DNA of 64,000 nucleotides from Gilichinskyi gelida (GCA_038040385.1 JBBPII010000017.1:62001-126000); one strand, 5' to 3'. Positions 39,029-50,866 are shown, counted from the first letter of the stretch. Notes: generated by a model from the letters alone, not told the origin. Translations and numbers: made by a program.

Positions 39029-40857
39029 AGTACCTCGCGCTGGTTCTCCTCGTTGCGACGACCGCGCGTGCCGATTCCATCGATACGATGGTCCGCGCCG
39101 TCGACGACAAGAACGTCGAGCGCACCATCCGCGCCCTCGTCTCCTTCGGTACGCGCAGCACGCTCTCCGTGCAGGACGATCCGAAGCGCGGCATCGGCGC
39201 GGCGCGCGACTGGATCAAATCGGAATTCGACAAAATCGCCGCCACGTCCGGCGGCCGCATGACCGTCGAGTTGCAGTCCTTCACGCAGGAGCCGGGAAAG
39301 TTTCCCCGCATCGCCAAGCCGACGGTGGTCACCAATGTCGTGGCCACCCTCCGCGGCACGCAGGCGCCCGTCCGCGTGTATGTCGTCAGCGGCCACTATG
39401 ACTCGATGTGCGGCAGTCCCACTGACGGCGACTGCGACGCCCCCGGCGCGAACGACGACGCCTCGGGCGTGGCCGCGGTGCTGGAGGCGGCGCGCGTCAT
39501 GGCCCCGCATCCGCTCGAGGCCACCGTCGTCTTCATGGCCGTGGCCGGCGAGGAGCAGGGGCTGGTCGGCTCGACGTACTTCGCCGAACAGGCGAAGCAG
39601 AAGAACGTGAACGTCGACGGGATGTTCACCAACGACATCGTCGGAAGCACGGTCGGCGACGATCGCAAGCGGATCCGCGTCTTCTCCGAGGGCGTGCCGT
39701 CGAGCGAGACGCCGGAACAGGCGACGGTGCGGCGGTCGATCGGCGGCGAGAACGACTCCGCGTCGCGGCAACTCGCGCGCTTCATCGCCGAGAGTGCGAA
39801 AAAGTACGTTCCGAACTTCCAGGTGTGGTTGATCAACCGGCGCGACCGCTACCTGCGCGGCGGCGATCACATCCCTTTCCTCGAGCGCGGCTTTCCCGCG
39901 GTGCGCTTCACCGAGCCGAACGAAACGTTCGCGCACCAGCACCAGAACGTGCGGGTGGAGAACGGGACGCAGTATGGCGACCTCCCGCAGTTCGTCGATT
40001 ACCCGTTCCTGGCGAACGTGGCGCGGGTGAACGTCGCGGCACTCGCGTCGCTGGCGCTCGCGCCCTCGCGGCCGAAAGATGTGCGGGTGCTGACGCGCCG
40101 CCTGACCAACGACACCGACCTGCAGTGGACGGCGAACGGCGAGACGGATCTCGCGGGCTATGAAGTCGTCTGGCGTGAGACCACTTCGCCGGCCTGGGAG
40201 CATTCGCGCGCCGTCGGCAATGTGGCCAGCACCACGATCAAGGACATCTCGAAGGACAACTACAGTTTCGGCGTGCGCGCCGTCGACCGCGATGGGCACC
40301 GCAGTCCCGCCGCGTATCCGATTCCGTTGCGCGAACGGCCGGCTGCGGAGTCGATCACCAACCTTCGCGATGAGCTGCTGGCGATGTCGAAGACCGATCA
40401 GGAGATCCGCCAGCGCTGGATCAAGGATCAGAAGAACATCGCGCTCAACGACGAGATGCGCGCCATCGACGCCAAGCACGTCGCCCGGCTGCGCGAGATC
40501 ATCAAAGAGCACGGCTGGCCGGGAAAGACCGTTGTAGGCGACAAGGCGGCGAACGCGGCGTGGCTCATCGCGCAGCACGGCGGCAAGGAGCTCCTGCACG
40601 AGACGCTGCCGTTGATGAAAGCGGCGGTGGAGAAGGGCGAGATGGAGGGCTCATCGTACGCGCTCTCGGTCGACCGCACGCGCATTCAGGACGGGCAGAA
40701 GCAGCTCTACGGCTCGCAGTTCGATACCGAGGGTGACAAATGCGAGCCGTTGCCGATCGAGGATCCCGAGCACGTCGACGAGCGGCGCACTGCGGTCGGC
40801 CTCGGCCCGCTGGCGGAGTACGCGAAGCAGCTCTGCGAGATGTACAAGAAGAAGTGA
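39025..40857 (+). CDS. Secreted M28-family peptidase fused to FN3-like and DUF6624-like domains
   Basis: A 610-residue exported protein. Signal peptide about 1-16 (TTARADS). The M28 zinc-peptidase domain (about 30-335) has SGHYDSM, GANDDASGVAAVLEAAR and VAGEEQGLVGS, carrying the metal ligands. Residues about 340-430 look like a fibronectin type III domain (DLAGYEVVWRETT). The C-terminal 140 residues, with KEHGWPGKTVVG, AWLIAQHGG, YALSVDRTRI, LYGSQFDTEG and PIEDPEHVDERR, match the DUF6624 pattern as I remember it. GTG at 39025 overlaps bioY's stop; the upstream open frame is antisense or bioY shadow. Confidence 0.87.
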   Translation: MKYLALVLLVATTARADSIDTMVRAVDDKNVERTIRALVSFGTRSTLSVQDDPKRGIGAARDWIKSEFDKIAATSGGRMTVELQSFTQEPGKFPRIAKPTVVTNVVATLRGTQAPVRVYVVSGHYDSMCGSPTDGDCDAPGANDDASGVAAVLEAARVMAPHPLEATVVFMAVAGEEQGLVGSTYFAEQAKQKNVNVDGMFTNDIVGSTVGDDRKRIRVFSEGVPSSETPEQATVRRSIGGENDSASRQLARFIAESAKKYVPNFQVWLINRRDRYLRGGDHIPFLERGFPAVRFTEPNETFAHQHQNVRVENGTQYGDLPQFVDYPFLANVARVNVAALASLALAPSRPKDVRVLTRRLTNDTDLQWTANGETDLAGYEVVWRETTSPAWEHSRAVGNVASTTIKDISKDNYSFGVRAVDRDGHRSPAAYPIPLRERPAAESITNLRDELLAMSKTDQEIRQRWIKDQKNIALNDEMRAIDAKHVARLREIIKEHGWPGKTVVGDKAANAAWLIAQHGGKELLHETLPLMKAAVEKGEMEGSSYALSVDRTRIQDGQKQLYGSQFDTEGDKCEPLPIEDPEHVDERRTAVGLGPLAEYAKQLCEMYKKK

Positions 40858-40962
40858 CCCCTCATCCGCCCTTCGGGCACCTTCTCCCGCTCACGCGGGA
40901 GAAGGCCATCGGATGCCCTCGCCCGCGAAGCGGGAGAGGGTGGCGCGAAGCGCCGGGTGAGG
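40858..40962. repeat. Inverted repeat, family B copy 1
   Basis: CCCTCATCCG...GGGTGAGG ends with internal hairpins TTCTCCCGC/GCGGGAGAA and CTCGCCCGC/GCGGGAGAG and GGCGCGAAGCGCC. It lies between the convergent ends of the peptidase and lon genes. Copy 2 is at 53111-53214. Confidence 0.9.
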
Positions 40963-40964
40963 CG

Positions 40965-43430
<2,466 letters not shown>

Positions 43431-43504
43431 TTCAGCCTCTCAGTGCGGCGGTGGGAACCGAACCGGTTTCTGCAACGGCTGTTCCCGTAATGTGAGGGCG
43501 TATA

Positions 43505-44521
43505 TCACGGCTCATCGCCGCTCGCTACATCCGCACTCACATCGGTCAGATCTTTCCATCGCAACCCCTCGCGCAGGAACAGCGCGACTCCGGTGACGAC
43601 GACCGGCAATGTGCCGACCACGTGAAAGAGAACCGCCGTGGCGACGGATGCGTCGATGTCGAAATGGTAAAAAGTGGTGAGGAGCCACTGGCAGAGCTTG
43701 TGGAACCCGCCGACGCCACCCGGCGTGGGGATGGCGATGCCGACCGTGGCCACGGCGTTGATGAAAAACGTGGAGTCGTACGGCAGCGGGCGAGCGAGCC
43801 CGACGAGCACGGCCCACAATTGCGCCGTGAGGCAGACCCACACGGCGGCCGTACATGATGTGACGATGAAGAAATCGCGCGGCCGCTCGGTGATGGTGAG
43901 GGTCTGCACGAACGCGTCGAAGAATCGCATCCAGCCGTCGCGGAAGCGCCGCGGCAGAATCCGTCCCAGCCACTCGTGCGCGCGGCGGACGCCGCCGCGA
44001 AAATAATAGAGTCCGACCATGAACATCAGCACGGCGATCAGCAGCGCTCCGGCGCTCGCCCCCCCGCCGCGGATGACCGCGCGCCCCTGCGGGAAATCGT
44101 TCCAGTGCACGATGCAGAAGTAGACGAAGATCGCCAGGATTCCGATGAGGTCCAGCACCCGCTCGGTGAGCACCGTGCCGAGGGCCTCGGCGAAACGGAC
44201 GCGCGTACGTCGCGCCAGCAGCGCCGGGCGCGCGATGTCGCCGGCCCGGATCGGGAGAACCGTGGAGAGCATGTAGCCGGTGGCGGTGGCGAAAAAGGTC
44301 GGGTAAAACGACGGCCGCTTCTCTTCCTCGATGAGCGCCTGCCACCGGAAGGTTCGGAAGATCAAAGCGAAGAAATTGAGCGCGATGGCTGAGACGATCC
44401 ACCACGGATTGGCAGAGGTCATGATCCGCCACACCTCGTGAAGGTCGCTGTTGCGGAGAAAAAGGGCGATGAAAAAGGCCGTGAGGGCGACGATGGATGT
44501 GATTTGTAGAATGCGCTTCAC
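43505..44521 (-). CDS. Lysylphosphatidylglycerol synthetase/flippase-type membrane protein (UPF0104/AglD-like)
   Basis: A 338-residue protein with about eight transmembrane segments. RTFRWQALIEEEKRPSF, ATATGYMLSTVLPIRAGDIARP and GIAIPTPGGVGGFHKL are the motifs of the LPG_synthase_TM (AglD) family, whose members move or modify lipid-linked compounds. The soluble synthetase domain of MprF is absent. GTG at 44521 follows a TACAAC hexamer by 10 nt. Divergent from the deacetylase gene. Confidence 0.85.
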   Translation of the reverse strand: MKRILQITSIVALTAFFIALFLRNSDLHEVWRIMTSANPWWIVSAIALNFFALIFRTFRWQALIEEEKRPSFYPTFFATATGYMLSTVLPIRAGDIARPALLARRTRVRFAEALGTVLTERVLDLIGILAIFVYFCIVHWNDFPQGRAVIRGGGASAGALLIAVLMFMVGLYYFRGGVRRAHEWLGRILPRRFRDGWMRFFDAFVQTLTITERPRDFFIVTSCTAAVWVCLTAQLWAVLVGLARPLPYDSTFFINAVATVGIAIPTPGGVGGFHKLCQWLLTTFYHFDIDASVATAVLFHVVGTLPVVVTGVALFLREGLRWKDLTDVSADVASGDEP

Positions 44522-44548
44522 GGCGGGCGCGGTTGTAACACGAGTTCG

Positions 44549-45475
44549 ATGAACATCTACACCCATCCGGTTTTTTACAAACACGACACCGGCGTCGGGC
44601 ATCCGGAGAACAGCACGCGCATCGACGCCGCGCTGGAAGGTGTCGATCGCGCCGGCCTTTCCGAGCGAATCATCCGCGACACCGTCGCGCATCCCGACAC
44701 CGACCGCATCATCGCCAAAGTGCATTCCGCCGATTACGAGCGCGAGCTGGAAGAGGCGTGCCGGGCCGGCATGCGGCTGTTTCACTCACTCGACAATCCG
44801 ATCTCGTCGCAGAGCTTCGCCGCCGCGCGGACTGCCGTGGCGACGTCACTGACCGCGGCGGCCGCCATGCTCGCCGGCGAGCGCGCGTTCGTGGTCGCCC
44901 GCCCGCCCGGCCATCACGCCGAGCGCGTGGAGGCCATGGGCTTCTGCTTCTTCAACACCATCGCCTGCGTCGCGGAGTGGCTGCTCGAACAGCCGCTGAT
45001 GTCGCGCGTGCTCATCTTCGATTTCGACGTCCATCACGGCAATGGGACGCAGGCGCTGTTCGAGGACCGCGACGACGTTCATTACGTCTCCATGCACCGC
45101 TATCCGTTCTATCCCGGCACCGGCGCGGCGGGCGAGATCGGCATCGGCGCCGGACGCGGATTCACGACGAACATCCCCATGGACGCCGGTCTCGGCGACG
45201 CCGCCTACCTGCGCGTCATGGAAGACGTCGTCACGCCGATCATCGACGCGTACCGCCCGAGCGCCATCCTCGTCTCCGCCGGATTCGACGCCCATCGCCG
45301 CGATCCCCTCGGCGGCATGCGCGTCACCGAGCAGTGCTTCGGGGAGATGACCCGGCGCATCGTGGAGGCGGCGGAGCGCCACAGCTCGGGACGCATCCTC
45401 TCGCTATTGGAAGGCGGCTACGACAGGGAGGGCCTCGCCGCCAGCGTGGCCGAGCACGTCACCGCATTGGCGTAA
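44549..45475 (+). CDS. Histone-deacetylase-family amidohydrolase
   Basis: A 308-residue class II HDAC-like zinc hydrolase. YTHPVFYKHDTGVGHPE, RPPGHHAERVEAMGFCFFN, the zinc-site DFDVHHGNGTQ and SAGFDAH are all intact, so catalysis is expected. Bacterial relatives act on acetylpolyamines or acetoin-utilisation substrates; the actual substrate is unknown. A lysine-rich histone-H1-like protein is encoded 18 kb away, which is curious but not evidence of a link. Confidence 0.9.
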   Translation: MNIYTHPVFYKHDTGVGHPENSTRIDAALEGVDRAGLSERIIRDTVAHPDTDRIIAKVHSADYERELEEACRAGMRLFHSLDNPISSQSFAAARTAVATSLTAAAAMLAGERAFVVARPPGHHAERVEAMGFCFFNTIACVAEWLLEQPLMSRVLIFDFDVHHGNGTQALFEDRDDVHYVSMHRYPFYPGTGAAGEIGIGAGRGFTTNIPMDAGLGDAAYLRVMEDVVTPIIDAYRPSAILVSAGFDAHRRDPLGGMRVTEQCFGEMTRRIVEAAERHSSGRILSLLEGGYDREGLAASVAEHVTALA

Positions 45476-45478
45476 ACT
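45473..45478 (+). promoter_or_regulatory. -10 hexamer for leaderless Coa1-like gene
   Basis: TAAACT overlaps the deacetylase stop and ends 7 nt before ATG 45486. Confidence 0.5.
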
Positions 45479-45485
45479 TAGCGCC

Positions 45486-45932
45486 ATGACGACCGACTAC
45501 ACGCAGCCGCAACAGTACACGCCGCCCACGACGCAGCCGCCTGCGCAGAAGAGCAGCGGATGCCTGAAAGTCTTTCTCATCGGATGCGGCGTGCTCGTCG
45601 TGCTCGGCGCCGCATGCGTCGCCGCGCTGGTCTTCGTCGTCTTCGCCGCGATCAAGAAGAGCGACATCTACACCGACGCGCTGAACAAAGCGCGCGCCGA
45701 TCAGCGGGTCGTTGCAGCGCTCGGCGAGCCGATCAACCCCGGCTTCTGGGTCACCGGCAACATGAAGGTCGACAACAGCAAGGGCAGCGCCGACTTCACC
45801 TTCCCCGTCAGCGGGCCGAAGGGGAGCGCGAAAGTCCACGCCGTCGCCACCACCGAAGGGCAGAAGTGGGAGTACACCGAGCTGGTGGTGACGCCGTCGA
45901 ACGGGCCGCCGATCAACGTTTTGGCGCCGTGA
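45486..45932 (+). CDS. Coa1-like single-pass membrane protein
   Basis: A 148-residue protein: Pro/Gln-rich cytoplasmic N-terminus (1-25), one transmembrane helix (about 28-58), and an external domain with ALGEPINPGFWVTGNM and FPVSGPKGSAKVHAVA, the pattern of the cytochrome c oxidase assembly factor 1 family found in many bacteria. No oxidase genes are adjacent, so the role is uncertain. Confidence 0.75.
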   Translation: MTTDYTQPQQYTPPTTQPPAQKSSGCLKVFLIGCGVLVVLGAACVAALVFVVFAAIKKSDIYTDALNKARADQRVVAALGEPINPGFWVTGNMKVDNSKGSADFTFPVSGPKGSAKVHAVATTEGQKWEYTELVVTPSNGPPINVLAP

Positions 45933-45936
45933 CGCC

Positions 45937-46004
45937 GTCATCCTGAGCCGCGCAGACGGCGAAGGATCTCAGCCGCCGAGATCCTTCGCTTCGCTCAGGA
46001 TGAC
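45937..46004. repeat. Inverted repeat, family A copy 4
   Basis: GTCATCCTGAGCC... and ...GCTCAGGATGAC arms between convergent genes. The right arm encodes the last residues (VILSEAKDLGG) of the glycosyltransferase at 45969-47078. Confidence 0.88.
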
Positions 46005-47078
46005 GGTATACAGCTCCTCCAACCGTGTAATCCGCAGCTCCTTCGAGAAGCCGCGCACGACGTGCTCGCGCGCATTGGCCGCCACGCGCGCGCGCCGCGG
46101 CGCATCGCCGACCACCTCGGCGATGGCGCGCGTGAGCGCACCGACTTCTTTCGCCGGGATGAGCCAGCCGGCCTCCGGCGATGACACCAGCTCGCGGTTG
46201 CCGCCGCAGTCCGTGGCGATCACCGCTTTCTGCATGGCCATCGCCTCGCGGATCGTGCCGGTAATGCCGGTGCCGGCCCAGGAGGCGTCGACGACGAGAT
46301 CGCACGAGGCGAAGACGTTCGGCATGTCGTCGCGGTATTCGACCGCCGTGACCCGCCCGCCCACGCCGCGTTGGCGCGCGTAGCCGCTGACCTCGTCCAT
46401 CTCGCGCTCGTTGCGGCAGCCGATGAGCGCGAGGTGGACGCTTGGGATCGGCTCGATGGCCTGGATCAGCTCCTGCCATCCCTTCCAATCGCGCACGCCG
46501 ACCTGGGCGATGAGGAAGCGGTCGTCGCTGATCGCCTTCTCGCGGCGGAAGGCGCGCGGGTCCCACTTCGCGGGATCGAAGTGATGAACGTCCGTGCCGG
46601 CGTAGACCACCGCTACCTTCTCCGGCGGCAGGCGCCCGCTCTCGACGATCACGGCGCGGATCTGCTCGCAGACGGTGACGATGCGGTCGACGCGGCGGGT
46701 GCGGAACTTGGCGCGATTCCAGCGGTCGAGCGGAAACGACACGCCGCGGTTCACCACGAACGCCCCGACCGGCTGCGCCAAAGTGGCCATGAGCGCCAGC
46801 GAGTGGGCGATGCCCTTGTGGACGTGCACCACCTCCGCCTGGTGCTCGCGGAGCAGCCGCGCCAGGCGCCGAGCGCTAAGAACGTCGAAGGCGTGGCGCA
46901 TCGGAAGCGGCGCAAAACGGACGCCGCTCTCCGCCGCCTTCGCCTCGAGCGTGGCGTCCGGCCGGCTGACGATGGTCACCTCGTGTCCGCGCTCGCGCAG
47001 TCCCGTCGCCGCCTGAAACATCTGGTGCACCGAGCCGGTGTCGAACTGATTGAATTCGAGGATCTGGAAGATGCGCAT
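45969..47078 (-). CDS. GT4-family glycosyltransferase
   Basis: A 369-residue GT-B enzyme. The N-terminal domain shows GSVHQMFQAATGLRERGHEV, VVHVHKGIAH; the C-terminal domain has LIAQVGVRDWKGWQELIQA and the nucleotide-sugar site TGITGTIREAMAMQKAVIATDCGG with the second Glu of the EX7E motif. Acceptor unknown; LPS or other surface glycan is likely. The C-terminal VILSEAKDLGG is translated from a family A repeat. Confidence 0.9.
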   Translation of the reverse strand: MRIFQILEFNQFDTGSVHQMFQAATGLRERGHEVTIVSRPDATLEAKAAESGVRFAPLPMRHAFDVLSARRLARLLREHQAEVVHVHKGIAHSLALMATLAQPVGAFVVNRGVSFPLDRWNRAKFRTRRVDRIVTVCEQIRAVIVESGRLPPEKVAVVYAGTDVHHFDPAKWDPRAFRREKAISDDRFLIAQVGVRDWKGWQELIQAIEPIPSVHLALIGCRNEREMDEVSGYARQRGVGGRVTAVEYRDDMPNVFASCDLVVDASWAGTGITGTIREAMAMQKAVIATDCGGNRELVSSPEAGWLIPAKEVGALTRAIAEVVGDAPRRARVAANAREHVVRGFSKELRITRLEELYTVILSEAKDLGG

Positions 47079-47122
47079 CTGTTATTAGTCATCGCCGACA
47101 ACTGCCATGCGGACGGTCATGA

Positions 47123-47128
47123 TAATTT
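47123..47128 (+). promoter_or_regulatory. -10 hexamer for the DUF1844 gene
   Basis: TAATTT ends 8 nt before ATG 47137, within an A/T-rich patch. Confidence 0.4.
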
Positions 47129-47136
47129 GATACGAC

Positions 47137-47625
47137 ATGCAGACCCCGAAGGACAGCAAGCCTAAGGAGCTGAAGGTCACCGACAAGCGCATCTTCACGC
47201 CCGAAGGCGACATCCGCGAAGAGTTCCGCTCCGATATCAAGCCGGCGGACCCGCAGGTTGCCCGGCCGGTGGAGCGGCCCGCGGAGACGCCGGCCGCTCA
47301 CGATCGGCGCGAGACGAATGCAGGGCCGCCGCCGGGCGGGGATCGCCGCCGTTCGATGGCCGAGAGGGCCGAGAGCCCGGGGACGCCGTTCGCCGAGTTC
47401 GCGCAGCAGCTCATCGCCCAGGCCTACATGTTCCTCGGCATGCTGCGCAGCCCGCACTCGCCGAAACCGGTGATCGACGTCGCCGCCGCGCGGGACATGA
47501 TCGAGATCCTGACCATGCTGAAGGAAAAGACCGCCGGAAACCTGACCCCCGAGGAAGAGGACTTCCTCTCGACACATCTGGGAGAATTGAAGCTGGCGTT
47601 CGTCCAACGTACGAAGACAATTTGA
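47137..47625 (+). CDS. DUF1844 protein
   Basis: A 162-residue cytoplasmic protein. Residues 1-80 are charged and Pro-rich; the DUF1844 core (about 85-155) reads FAEFAQQLIAQAYMFLGML, AARDMIEILTMLKEKTAGNLT and EEEDFLSTHLGELKLAFVQ. Function unknown. Its stop overlaps the next gene's ATG (TGATG). Confidence 0.88.
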   Translation: MQTPKDSKPKELKVTDKRIFTPEGDIREEFRSDIKPADPQVARPVERPAETPAAHDRRETNAGPPPGGDRRRSMAERAESPGTPFAEFAQQLIAQAYMFLGMLRSPHSPKPVIDVAAARDMIEILTMLKEKTAGNLTPEEEDFLSTHLGELKLAFVQRTKTI

Positions 47626-49466
47626 TGAAACGACCGCTCGTCTGTTCGGTCCTGCTCGCGTGGGTGTGCCTGGGAGCAATTGCGGCACGCGCGGAGCAGC
47701 TCGCGCCGCGCGACATCTGGCCGCAGGCCACCGCGGCGGCCGACAGCGGCGACCTCGCCACCGCCACGAAGAAAGCGGCGGAGCTCACCGAGGTCGGCAA
47801 GGCGTCCGGCATCAAGACCTTCCCGCTGTACGCGGAGTCGGCCGCTTCGCTCGCGCGCAACGCCGCGCTGCAGGGCAACAAGCCGACGGCGGAATGGGGC
47901 AATCGGGTGGCAACCCAACTCGACCCGCGCTCGCCCGGCGTGGCCTTCATCCGTTCGGACGCCGCCGTCGATCAGCGAAACTGGGGCGGCGCGCTCACCA
48001 CGGTCTTCGCCGGATATCGCAACACGTTCCTGAATTACCGATCGCGGCTGCTCAACCGGTCGGACATGTTCCTGGTGCTGGTGCTGGCCATCGCGCTGAC
48101 GGCGATGGTGTTCGCCATCGCGCTGTTCGTGCGCTACGGCAAGACCATGGCCCATGACTTCCGCGAGATCCTCGGCGCGCGCATCCGCGGCGGCTCGGTG
48201 AGCGTGCTGGCCTTCGCCCTTCTCTTCTTGCCGATCTTCGTCTGGCTCGGACCGCTCTGGCTGATCTTCTACTGGTTCGTGATTTTCTTCGGCTACGCGA
48301 ACGGCGTGGAGCGCGTGCTGATCCTGCTGCTCGCGCTGATGCTCGCCGCCGCGCCGATCGCTCTCGACCTCACCTCGACCTGGATCGCCGCCGTCGACAG
48401 CCCGGTGATGATGTCGGCGATCTCCAGCGAGGAAGGCTCGTACCGCCCCGACGCATTGCGCCGCCTGCAGGAGCTGGTGAACATCGTTCCCGACGATCCA
48501 ATCCTGCACCTGCTGCTCGGCAACCTCTATTTGCAGGACGGCAACGAACAGCAGGCCACGCAGCACTACCGGCGCTCGCTCGAGCTGAAGGACTCCGCCG
48601 GCGCGCACGTGAACCTCGGCAATCTGCACTTCTTCAACAACGACTTCCCGGCGGCGATCAGCGAGTACCAGCGCGCCGAGGAGCTCGACAAGAACCTGGC
48701 CATCGCCTTCTACAACCACTCCATGGCCAGCGGCGAGACGTACAAATTCGACGAGCAGGCGCAGAAGCTCGATCAGGCCAAGCGCATCGACCGCTCGTCG
48801 ATCGAGAAGATCTCCTCGAATCCGTCGGCACAGAAGGTAGTCATGTACCGCCCGCCGCTCTCGCAGGCCTGGACGGTGGCCACGGCGGTGGCGCGGCGCG
48901 GCGCGGCGCGGACGCTGTTCGGCAACTGGGCGTGGTTCGACCCGCTGGTCAGCGCGCGCAATCCCATCACCGCCGCGGGCGTGATGGCGTTCGTCCTGGC
49001 GCCGATCCTCTTCCTCAAGCGCCGCCGGGCCGGTTTCGCCGGCTCGTGCATCAAGTGCGGCCGCACCTTCTGCCATCGCTGTAAGTCGGCGCGCGAGAGC
49101 GCCACGTACTGCACGCAATGCATCCACATCTACCTGAAGCGCGACGGCGTTTCACTCGATACGAAACGGACGAAGTTGGAGGAGGTGAGCGACCACCAGG
49201 CCGGCATGCTGCGGCGCAACAAGCTCTTCGCCTTCTTCCTCCCCGGCTCGGCGCAGCTCATCGAAGGACGTACCAGCTCGGGACTCTTCGGCGTCTTCGC
49301 CTTTCTCTTCTTCGTATTGCTGGCGGTGCTGGTCGGCCGGCTCGCGCCGGTGCTCGGGCCGGGGGACGTCTCCAAGCTCGTCGTCCGCGCGATCGCCGTC
49401 ATCCTGGCCGTCGTCATGTGGTTCTTGTTGACCCTTCCCGTGTTCCGGCGAAAGGCAACGGGGTAA
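47625..49466 (+). CDS. Membrane protein with TPR repeats and a six-cysteine zinc finger
   Basis: A 613-residue protein: signal peptide (about 1-24), a helical extracytoplasmic region, three or four transmembrane segments (about 140-255), TPR repeats (about 285-385; LGNLYLQDGNEQQATQHYRRSLEL), another membrane segment (about 450), a zinc-type knuckle CIKCGRTFCHRC...YCTQC (about 470-495), and two C-terminal membrane segments. No close family recognised. It is coupled to DUF1844 upstream and DUF4388 3 bp downstream, so the three probably work together. Confidence 0.8.
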   Translation: MKRPLVCSVLLAWVCLGAIAARAEQLAPRDIWPQATAAADSGDLATATKKAAELTEVGKASGIKTFPLYAESAASLARNAALQGNKPTAEWGNRVATQLDPRSPGVAFIRSDAAVDQRNWGGALTTVFAGYRNTFLNYRSRLLNRSDMFLVLVLAIALTAMVFAIALFVRYGKTMAHDFREILGARIRGGSVSVLAFALLFLPIFVWLGPLWLIFYWFVIFFGYANGVERVLILLLALMLAAAPIALDLTSTWIAAVDSPVMMSAISSEEGSYRPDALRRLQELVNIVPDDPILHLLLGNLYLQDGNEQQATQHYRRSLELKDSAGAHVNLGNLHFFNNDFPAAISEYQRAEELDKNLAIAFYNHSMASGETYKFDEQAQKLDQAKRIDRSSIEKISSNPSAQKVVMYRPPLSQAWTVATAVARRGAARTLFGNWAWFDPLVSARNPITAAGVMAFVLAPILFLKRRRAGFAGSCIKCGRTFCHRCKSARESATYCTQCIHIYLKRDGVSLDTKRTKLEEVSDHQAGMLRRNKLFAFFLPGSAQLIEGRTSSGLFGVFAFLFFVLLAVLVGRLAPVLGPGDVSKLVVRAIAVILAVVMWFLLTLPVFRRKATG

Positions 49467-49469
49467 CCG

Positions 49470-50765
49470 ATGGCGCTGGAAGGAACTCTTCGCGACTTCA
49501 GTCTGGCCGACATCTTTCAGCTCATCGGCCTGCAGCGGAAGACCGGCGTGCTGACGCTGCGCACCAAGGACGACACGGTCACGGTGACGTTCCTCGACGG
49601 CAAGGTCGTCGGCGCCGACTCGCTCAGCCATCGCCTCGAGAACCGTCTCGGGCACGTGCTGATCAAGAGCGGTCTGCTCACGCAGGACCAGCTCAATCGC
49701 GCGTTGGAGATCCAGAAAGAGACCCTGCAGCGCCTCGGCTTCATCCTCACCCACTACGGGATCATCTCGCCCGACTCGCTCAAGCACGCCATCCAGCTTC
49801 AGATCCTGCAGATCGTTTATCGCCTCTTTCGCTGGAAGGACGGCGACTACCACTTCTCGCAGGAAACGACCATCGAGTACGACCGCGACAACGTCACCCC
49901 GATCACCGCCGAATCGATTCTGATGGAAGGCGCGCGGATGATCGACGAGTGGCCGATCATCGAGAAGCGCGTCCGCTCCTACGACATGGTCTTCCGCAAG
50001 AAGATGACCGACCAGGAGATCGTGGTGGTCGGCGCGCAAGACGCCGACGATATCGACTTCGACGGCGAGGCCCCTCCCCCGCGCCGCCGCAAGGGACTGA
50101 TCAGCGACAAGATCCGCATCTCCGAGGAAGAGAAGGCCATCTACGACCTGGTCGATGGAACGGTGACCGTCGGCGACATCGTGGAAGGCAGCCGCCTCTC
50201 GGAGTTCGACACCGTCAAGGCGCTCTACGAGCTGCTGACGCGCGACCTGGTCGAGGAGGTAAAGGGACTCGGCGCCGCCGCGGTGCTCGAGCAGGCCACG
50301 CCGCTCGACGAAACGGAGGTCGCAGAGACGCCGGTGCCGCTGCCGCTGGTCGCCGCGCTGGCGCTCATTGCGCTCATCTCCATCGCCACGTCGTTCAAGA
50401 ATCCGCTCAACTCGTTCCGGCCGCTCGGCACGTCGCAGCCGTCGACGCTGGTGGAGACCATGAAAGCCATCTCCATGGCCCGCATCCAGCAGATCGGCGA
50501 AGGGATCGAGAAGTACAACGCAGTGAACGGACGGCTGCCGAGCCGCCTGCAGGACCTCGTGCCGATCTACGCGTCGGCGTCGGTGCTGCGCGACCCGTGG
50601 AGGCATCCGTACAAGTACCTCCCGCAACCGCAGCGCTACCTCGTCATCGGCTTCACGCCCGACGACAAGCCCGACACCGACCTCTTCCTCTCCCATGCCG
50701 TCGATGCCGGCCCCACCGCCGCCGCGTCGAAGCCGGTAACGGGGGGAATTCAGTTGGTGGAGTAG
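49470..50765 (+). CDS. DUF4388 (PATAN) protein with C-terminal GspG-like region
   Basis: A 431-residue protein. The DUF4388 domain (about 1-110; LEGTLRDFSLADIFQLIGLQRKTGVL) is typical of two-component and gliding systems. The middle has MshEN-like helices (about 60-85) and a winged-helix-like stretch (about 215-265). After a hydrophobic segment (about 290-310) comes a soluble domain with ARIQQIGEGIEKYNAVNGRLP and LRDPWRHPYKYLP, which resembles the C-terminal part of type II secretion pseudopilin GspG. That fusion is unusual. Third gene of the DUF1844 operon. Confidence 0.82.
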   Translation: MALEGTLRDFSLADIFQLIGLQRKTGVLTLRTKDDTVTVTFLDGKVVGADSLSHRLENRLGHVLIKSGLLTQDQLNRALEIQKETLQRLGFILTHYGIISPDSLKHAIQLQILQIVYRLFRWKDGDYHFSQETTIEYDRDNVTPITAESILMEGARMIDEWPIIEKRVRSYDMVFRKKMTDQEIVVVGAQDADDIDFDGEAPPPRRRKGLISDKIRISEEEKAIYDLVDGTVTVGDIVEGSRLSEFDTVKALYELLTRDLVEEVKGLGAAAVLEQATPLDETEVAETPVPLPLVAALALIALISIATSFKNPLNSFRPLGTSQPSTLVETMKAISMARIQQIGEGIEKYNAVNGRLPSRLQDLVPIYASASVLRDPWRHPYKYLPQPQRYLVIGFTPDDKPDTDLFLSHAVDAGPTAAASKPVTGGIQLVE

Positions 50766-50771
50766 CGGGCG

Positions 50772-50866
50772 TGTCATTCCGAGCCGCGAAGACGGCGAGG
50801 AATCCCCCGCCGACGAAGCGGTCAGCGCCCGGTTGCGGGGGATCCCTCGCTACGCTCGGGATGACA
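50772..50866. repeat. Inverted repeat, family A copy 5
   Basis: TGTCATTCCGAGC and GCTCGGGATGACA arms between convergent genes. The right arm encodes the tail VSSRA-stop of the diacylglycerol-kinase-like gene. Confidence 0.88.
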
